Shown: piece by piece, positions 60,555-64,000 of the stretch | Numbering within the stretch: the first letter of the stretch is position 1 | Layout of the letters: every line of letters begins with the position of its first letter | Source of the DNA: Chryseobacterium mucoviscidosis | Lineage (GTDB): Bacteria; Bacteroidota; Bacteroidia; Flavobacteriales; Weeksellaceae | Direction of reading: 5' to 3' | Length of the DNA: 64,000 nt | NCBI RefSeq assembly: GCF_002177115.1 | Contig: NZ_MVAG01000108.1 | Span: 62,001-126,000, forward strand | Notes under the pieces: model-generated | Told to the model about the DNA's origin: nothing | What the model saw: the letters and a program-made list of their open reading frames with translations, nothing else | The model's database searches: none | Position numbers and translations under genes: made by a program

Positions 60555-61307
60555 TTAAAAGTTAACGTTTACAGAGTATTTATCATAAAAAGCTTTGATG
60601 TGCGCTACCGCTTCGTCTGCGGTGTCTACCACACGGTAAAGTTCCAGATCTTCTTCGTGGATCATCTTTTCTTTAAGCAACGTAGTTTTAAACCAGTCTA
60701 ATAATCCGCTCCAAAATTCCGACCCTACCAAAACAATCGGGAATCTTCCTATTTTGTTGGTTTGAATCAGCGTTAAAGCTTCCGTAAGTTCATCTAATGT
60801 ACCAAATCCTCCCGGCATAACTACAAATCCCTGCGAATATTTTACAAACATTACTTTTCTTACAAAAAAGTAATCAAAATTCATCGAATACGATTTATTG
60901 ATGTAAGGATTGAAATGCTGCTCAAAAGGCAGATCAATATTCAAACCGATGGATTTTCCCTGTGCATTGAAAGCACCTTTATTTCCGGCTTCCATAATTC
61001 CGGGACCTCCTCCGGTAATGATTCCGAAGCCTAATTTTGTAATTTTCTCAGCAATTTCCACCGCCATTTTGTAGTATTTGCTTTGCGGCTTCAGTCTTGC
61101 AGATCCGAAAATAGAAACACACGGGCCAATTTTAGCCAGTTTTTCATAGCCATCTACAAATTCCGCCATTACCTTAAAAACCATCCAACTGTCTTTTGTA
61201 ATGGTTTCGTCCCAGGTTTTTTGTCGCAGACTGTTTTGTAATCTTGTTTCGTTACTATCAAATTCAGGATTTACCAAACTTTCATCCCTCGTTCCTTCAA
61301 TTCCCAT
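60555..61307 (-). CDS. LOG-family (TIGR00730) Rossmann-fold protein
   Basis: A 250-residue LOG-like protein. GGGPGIMEAGNKGAF and MPGGFGTLDELTEALTLIQ are the two signature motifs (the latter carries the catalytic Glu and the PGGxGTxxE motif). Family members hydrolyse nucleoside 5'-monophosphates (cytokinin riboside phosphate in plants); the bacterial role is mostly nucleotide salvage or stress. It follows murU-like gene by 7 bp, suggesting co-transcription with the cell-wall recycling genes. Confidence 0.9.
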   Translation of the reverse strand: MGIEGTRDESLVNPEFDSNETRLQNSLRQKTWDETITKDSWMVFKVMAEFVDGYEKLAKIGPCVSIFGSARLKPQSKYYKMAVEIAEKITKLGFGIITGGGPGIMEAGNKGAFNAQGKSIGLNIDLPFEQHFNPYINKSYSMNFDYFFVRKVMFVKYSQGFVVMPGGFGTLDELTEALTLIQTNKIGRFPIVLVGSEFWSGLLDWFKTTLLKEKMIHEEDLELYRVVDTADEAVAHIKAFYDKYSVNVNF

Positions 61308-61314
61308 TGTACAA

Positions 61315-62028
61315 TTATTTAAAGTGTTTTTCGGCTTCCGTTACAGATTCCGGTCTTCCGACATCGATCAGAATACTGTCGTGAAGGAAACCATGGATAT
61401 GCTCGGTCTGCATAAGATCCAGATATTCTTCCATAACAGAAAATTTGCCTGTTCTTTTTATTTTTTCAAAGATAAGCGGATTGATGCAATGTACCCCACT
61501 GAAAGCCAAAGCTTTGAATCCTTTGTTGAATTCTGCAAGTCTCTGTTCTCCGGTCTGTACATTCAGCCAGCCCCTTAAAACCAGATCATCATTGAAAAGC
61601 AGTTTTCTGGAGCTTTCTCTGTCCGATACAGCTAATGTAGCAAAATCTTTTATCTTTTTATGATATTCTACAAATTCTGTAATATTAATGTTGGTAAGAA
61701 TATCGGCATTCATGATCAGGAAATCTTCTCCATGATCGAGAAATTTTCTAGCAAAAACCAAGCCGCCTCCGGTTTCCAGAAGCTCTTCGCTTTCGTCTGA
61801 GATTTCTATTTTACATCCGAAATTATCGTTCTGCTTTAAAAAATCAACTATTTGATTTCCAAAATGATGAATGTTTATGACAAAATCGTTTATTCCGAAA
61901 TTTTTTAAATATTTAATATTTCTTTCCAGAAGCGGAACTTCATTCACCTTTGCCAAAGCTTTCGGATGATGGTCGGTGAATGGTTTCAGTCGGGTTCCTT
62001 TTCCGGCTGCGAAAATAAGTGCCTTCAT
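61315..62028 (-). CDS. murU: Sugar-1-phosphate nucleotidyltransferase, MurU-like
   Basis: A 237-residue nucleotidyltransferase. MKALIFAAGKGTRLKPFTDH contains the GxGTRLxP nucleotide-binding loop, then HPKALAKVNEVPLLER and the metal-binding FLIMNADILTNIN. The short single-domain form beside an aminoglycoside-phosphotransferase-like kinase fits the MurU/AmgK pair, which turns MurNAc into UDP-MurNAc in cell-wall recycling. The symbol is an inference; a mannose-1-phosphate guanylyltransferase is the alternative. Confidence 0.75.
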   Translation of the reverse strand: MKALIFAAGKGTRLKPFTDHHPKALAKVNEVPLLERNIKYLKNFGINDFVINIHHFGNQIVDFLKQNDNFGCKIEISDESEELLETGGGLVFARKFLDHGEDFLIMNADILTNINITEFVEYHKKIKDFATLAVSDRESSRKLLFNDDLVLRGWLNVQTGEQRLAEFNKGFKALAFSGVHCINPLIFEKIKRTGKFSVMEEYLDLMQTEHIHGFLHDSILIDVGRPESVTEAEKHFK

Positions 62029-62037
62029 TTTTTATGG

Positions 62038-62141
62038 GTAATGAGTAATTGGTAATAAAATAATCTTGGTTAAATTAAAAACAATAAATAATAGAATATT
62101 AACGAATTTAAAAATATTACTTATTGCACATTACTCATTAC
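62038..62141. repeat. Inverted repeat element between murU and rapZ-CTD genes
   Basis: GTAATGAGTAAT (62038-62049) is the exact reverse complement of 62130-62141, with further partial pairing inside (GGTAATA / TATTACT). The right arm overlaps the rapZ-CTD stop codon (62138-62140). Confidence 0.6.
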
Positions 62142-62548
62142 TTATGATTCAGTTGATGCTGTTCGTCATGATGAAGGCAGATTTCAACTTTTTCACCATA
62201 TTTTTCTTCAATAAAACGAGCAATTTTTATCGCAGAATATACCGATCTGTGCTGTCCTCCTGTACAGCCAAAGTTGATCTGGAGATTTTCAAATCCCCTT
62301 TCCAGATAATTATCAATATTAATGGAAACAAGATTCTTGATTAATTCCAGAAATTTAGGCATTTCGGTTTTGGTTTCCAGATATTCCTGAACGCCGATGT
62401 CGTTTCCGGTCTGGGTTTTATATTCTTCCACTCTTCCCGGATTTAAAATTCCACGGCAGTCAAATGTAAAACCTCCTCCGTTTCCTGTTTCATCTTTCGG
62501 AATTCCTCCTTTTTTGTACGAAAAACTGTGTATGTCGATGTGTAGCAT
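62138..62548 (-). CDS. Stand-alone RapZ C-terminal domain protein
   Basis: A 136-residue protein equal to the C-terminal half of RapZ: FTFDCRGILNPGR, then the glycine-rich FGCTGGQHRSVYSAIKIARF ending in HHDEQH. It lacks the N-terminal kinase-like P-loop domain. In E. coli RapZ senses glucosamine-6-phosphate; here the position in a MurNAc-recycling-type cluster suggests an amino-sugar sensing or accessory role. In some Bacteroidetes this domain is fused to the adjacent kinase, so the split form here is informative. Confidence 0.85.
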   Translation of the reverse strand: MLHIDIHSFSYKKGGIPKDETGNGGGFTFDCRGILNPGRVEEYKTQTGNDIGVQEYLETKTEMPKFLELIKNLVSINIDNYLERGFENLQINFGCTGGQHRSVYSAIKIARFIEEKYGEKVEICLHHDEQHQLNHK

Positions 62549-62574
62549 TTTTTTAATTTTATAATTATTTATTC

Positions 62575-63089
62575 TTAAACCGTTAAGATTTATATTTAAG
62601 AAGTTAAGTTTATTTAAGATTTTTGATAAATCAAAATTTAGTTTGGAAGCTCTTTAAAATATTCATTAATAAAAGGTTTTAAAGATTTGGTTATATTATC
62701 GGTGAAGAAATTGATTAACAGACCTTGAGGCTTTTTCAAAACTTTCATGTATGTTAATAATTGAGCTTCATGGATAGGCAAAATTTCTTCGATCGCTTTT
62801 AATTCTACGATAACAGCATCATTTACGAGCAGATCAACAACCAGTTTTGTTTTAATATCAACACCTTCATAATTAATGGTTGTATAAAGTTGTTGTTTTA
62901 CATCATATCCATTGTTAAAGAGTTCAATTTTTAAACATTCTTCATAAATACTTTCAAGCAAACCGGGTCCAAGTGTTTTGTGAACTTTTATAGCAAAACC
63001 GGTAATTTCATAAGATAATTGTGTAATTTCTTTTTTCGTCATAACACTTAACTATGCTTAACTTCTTAAATATAAATCTTAATGTTTTA
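62575..63089. repeat. Cassette with terminal inverted repeats carrying the GxxExxY gene
   Basis: The left end (62575-62607) and right end (63057-63089) are inverted repeats. The core 26 bases (62582-62607 and 63057-63082, beginning TTAAGATTTATATTTAAG on the left) are exact complements. The ends resemble those of the elements at 21048 and 23136. The unit is 515 bp and includes one gene. Confidence 0.75.
62638..63042 (-). CDS. GxxExxY protein (PDDEXK_3 family)
   Basis: A 134-residue protein of the GxxExxY family: GFAIKVHKTLGPGLLESIYE with the naming motif, then KTKLVVDLLVNDAVIVELKA, where Asp and Glu-x-Lys match a PDDEXK nuclease-like core, and HEAQLLTYMKVLKKPQGLLI. The family is widespread, often in several copies per Bacteroidetes genome, and its function is unknown. 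Here it interrupts the kinase-rapZ-murU gene order and is tightly enclosed by the inverted repeats at 62575-63089. Confidence 0.88.
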   Translation of the reverse strand: MTKKEITQLSYEITGFAIKVHKTLGPGLLESIYEECLKIELFNNGYDVKQQLYTTINYEGVDIKTKLVVDLLVNDAVIVELKAIEEILPIHEAQLLTYMKVLKKPQGLLINFFTDNITKSLKPFINEYFKELPN

Positions 63090-64000
63090 ATATTTCTTCA
63101 ATTTTCAATTTTGTTTTATCTGAATTTAATTGTTTAATCACTTTTTCAAGTTCAGGGTAATCGTTCATATTTTCCCAGTTTTGCGCAAACGCTGTAATGT
63201 TTTCTATTCCTTTTTCTAAGCTTGAAATAAAATGCGGTTTTCTCTGAATTAATCCCCGAAAACCGTAAGCTCCCAAAACCTGAAGAAACCGCATTAGTTG
63301 AATTGGTTTTACCGAAAAATCTAGTTTGTCTTTAATTTCCTGATTTTCAAATTGATTTATATACAAATGCAACATCTCATTTTTGAAATCTTCCAGAAAG
63401 TTTGCTTTTGCCTGAAACAGAAAAGAAATGACATCATACATCAACGGACCTTTCATTGCCGATTGATAGTCGATGAAGGATACTTCATTCCTTTCATTCA
63501 CCATGATGTTTCTTGCCTGAAAATCGCGGATCATTAATCCTTTCGGTTCCAGATTTTCGATCAGGGCAACAATTTTTTTAAATTCTTTCAGAAGGGTAGA
63601 TTTGTGATATTCCAGCTCCAGAACATCCGCCACGAAATTTTTAAAATAATACAGATCGTGCATTACCGGAAGTTCATCATAGCTTTCATATTCGAACGTT
63701 TTGGTGAAATCTATTTTATTCTGCGTTGAAATCTGTAACTGATACAGTTTTTGCAGGGTTTGCTTTACCAAAGATTTTACATGTTCAGATAAACCTTCCT
63801 TCGAAATGATTTCAGAAAGGGTATGGTCTCCTAAAAACTCCTGAATATACATTTTACGGTCATCCGAAACGGCAAAAATTTTAGGCGTATTAAGCTTTAA
63901 ATCTGAAAATATTTTCGAATAATACAGAAAACTTTCATTTTCCGCTATATTTTCGTTGTAGGTAATGATAAACTTTTTATCAGTTTTCACAATAAAATTT
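63079..64000 (-). CDS. amgK: AmgK-like sugar kinase (phosphotransferase family), start beyond right edge
   Basis: The frame is open to the edge with no clear start. A GTG at 63990 lies in the middle of the kinase N-lobe (NFIVKTDKKFIITYNEN continues upstream), so the true start is probably some 25-35 codons beyond the window. The kinase core has the catalytic loop MIRDFQARNIMVN and the DFG-like FIDYQSAMKGPLMYD, typical of APH-fold kinases related to AmgK. AmgK phosphorylates MurNAc/GlcNAc at C1. Downstream genes (rapZ-CTD, murU) support this. The 3' end overlaps the cassette's right repeat by 11 bp. Confidence 0.82.
   Translation of the reverse strand, partial: NFIVKTDKKFIITYNENIAENESFLYYSKIFSDLKLNTPKIFAVSDDRKMYIQEFLGDHTLSEIISKEGLSEHVKSLVKQTLQKLYQLQISTQNKIDFTKTFEYESYDELPVMHDLYYFKNFVADVLELEYHKSTLLKEFKKIVALIENLEPKGLMIRDFQARNIMVNERNEVSFIDYQSAMKGPLMYDVISFLFQAKANFLEDFKNEMLHLYINQFENQEIKDKLDFSVKPIQLMRFLQVLGAYGFRGLIQRKPHFISSLEKGIENITAFAQNWENMNDYPELEKVIKQLNSDKTKLKIEEILKH

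Noticed and set aside
1-64000. tRNA, rRNA or CRISPR loci
   Set aside because: No cloverleaf T-loop/anticodon pattern, ribosomal RNA stretch or regular repeat-spacer array was noticed on either strand; a covariance-model scan would be the decisive test.

Overview
The window looks like chromosomal DNA of a Flavobacteriia member, most likely Chryseobacterium or a close relative (Weeksellaceae). The reasons are low GC, very AT-rich spacers, TAnnTTTG-type -7 promoter boxes, secreted proteins ending their signal peptides in FAQ/YSQ/SAQ, TonB receptors, families largely confined to Bacteroidetes (DUF4271, DUF4293, DUF4296, DUF5689) and an RprX/RprY-like two-component pair. I count 63 coding regions, two of them cut by the window edges. 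I found no rRNA, tRNA or CRISPR array by eye.

Layout. 1-2.1 kb: edge-truncated patatin phospholipase, then an M15 peptidase gene enclosed by a 30-bp perfect inverted repeat. 2.1-4.2 kb: XRE-S24 repressor divergent from a Y-family polymerase, with twin operators between them. 4.2-18.5 kb: hydrolases, glycyl-tRNA synthetase, pyrD, truC, a double-glycine leader peptide, DUF445, msrB and an L,D-transpeptidase. 18.6-23 kb: FabF-thioesterase-TetR operon with a clear operator, OsmC and AraC genes, and two gene-less repeat elements. 23.3-28 kb: probable metal locus (TonB receptor with two HMA-like domains, Cys/His-rich small protein, lipoprotein with a His/Cys repeat). 28-34.6 kb: RprXY-like system, oligopeptidase B, hemD-DUF4271. 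34.7-43.5 kb: housekeeping block (polyprenol-P-mannose synthase, DUF4296, tgt, LptF/G; then rsfS, ftsH, LUD protein, cdsA, psd). 43.9-46.8 kb: membrane-bound HTH regulator and a surface protein sharing an upstream motif. 47-60.5 kb: MsbA-like exporter, M28 peptidase, rho, sod, a nuclease-like protein, a TonB receptor with a DUF5689 lipoprotein. 60.5-64 kb: LOG-family protein and a murU/rapZ-CTD/amgK-like cluster interrupted by a GxxExxY gene.

The best unexplained signals are repeats. Three elements (about 21.05-21.66, 23.14-23.26 and 62.58-63.09 kb) share related terminal inverted repeats; the third carries the GxxExxY gene and sits inside the cell-wall recycling cluster. Two other elements (10.69 and 52.67 kb) share conserved wings around long, different GC-rich palindromes. 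Also notable are the M15 gene between exact inverted repeats, the S24/polymerase module, the TTTACTACGC motif around the regulator/surface-protein pair, and a cysteine-rich double-glycine peptide.

All family calls come from reading translations and motifs without database searches.
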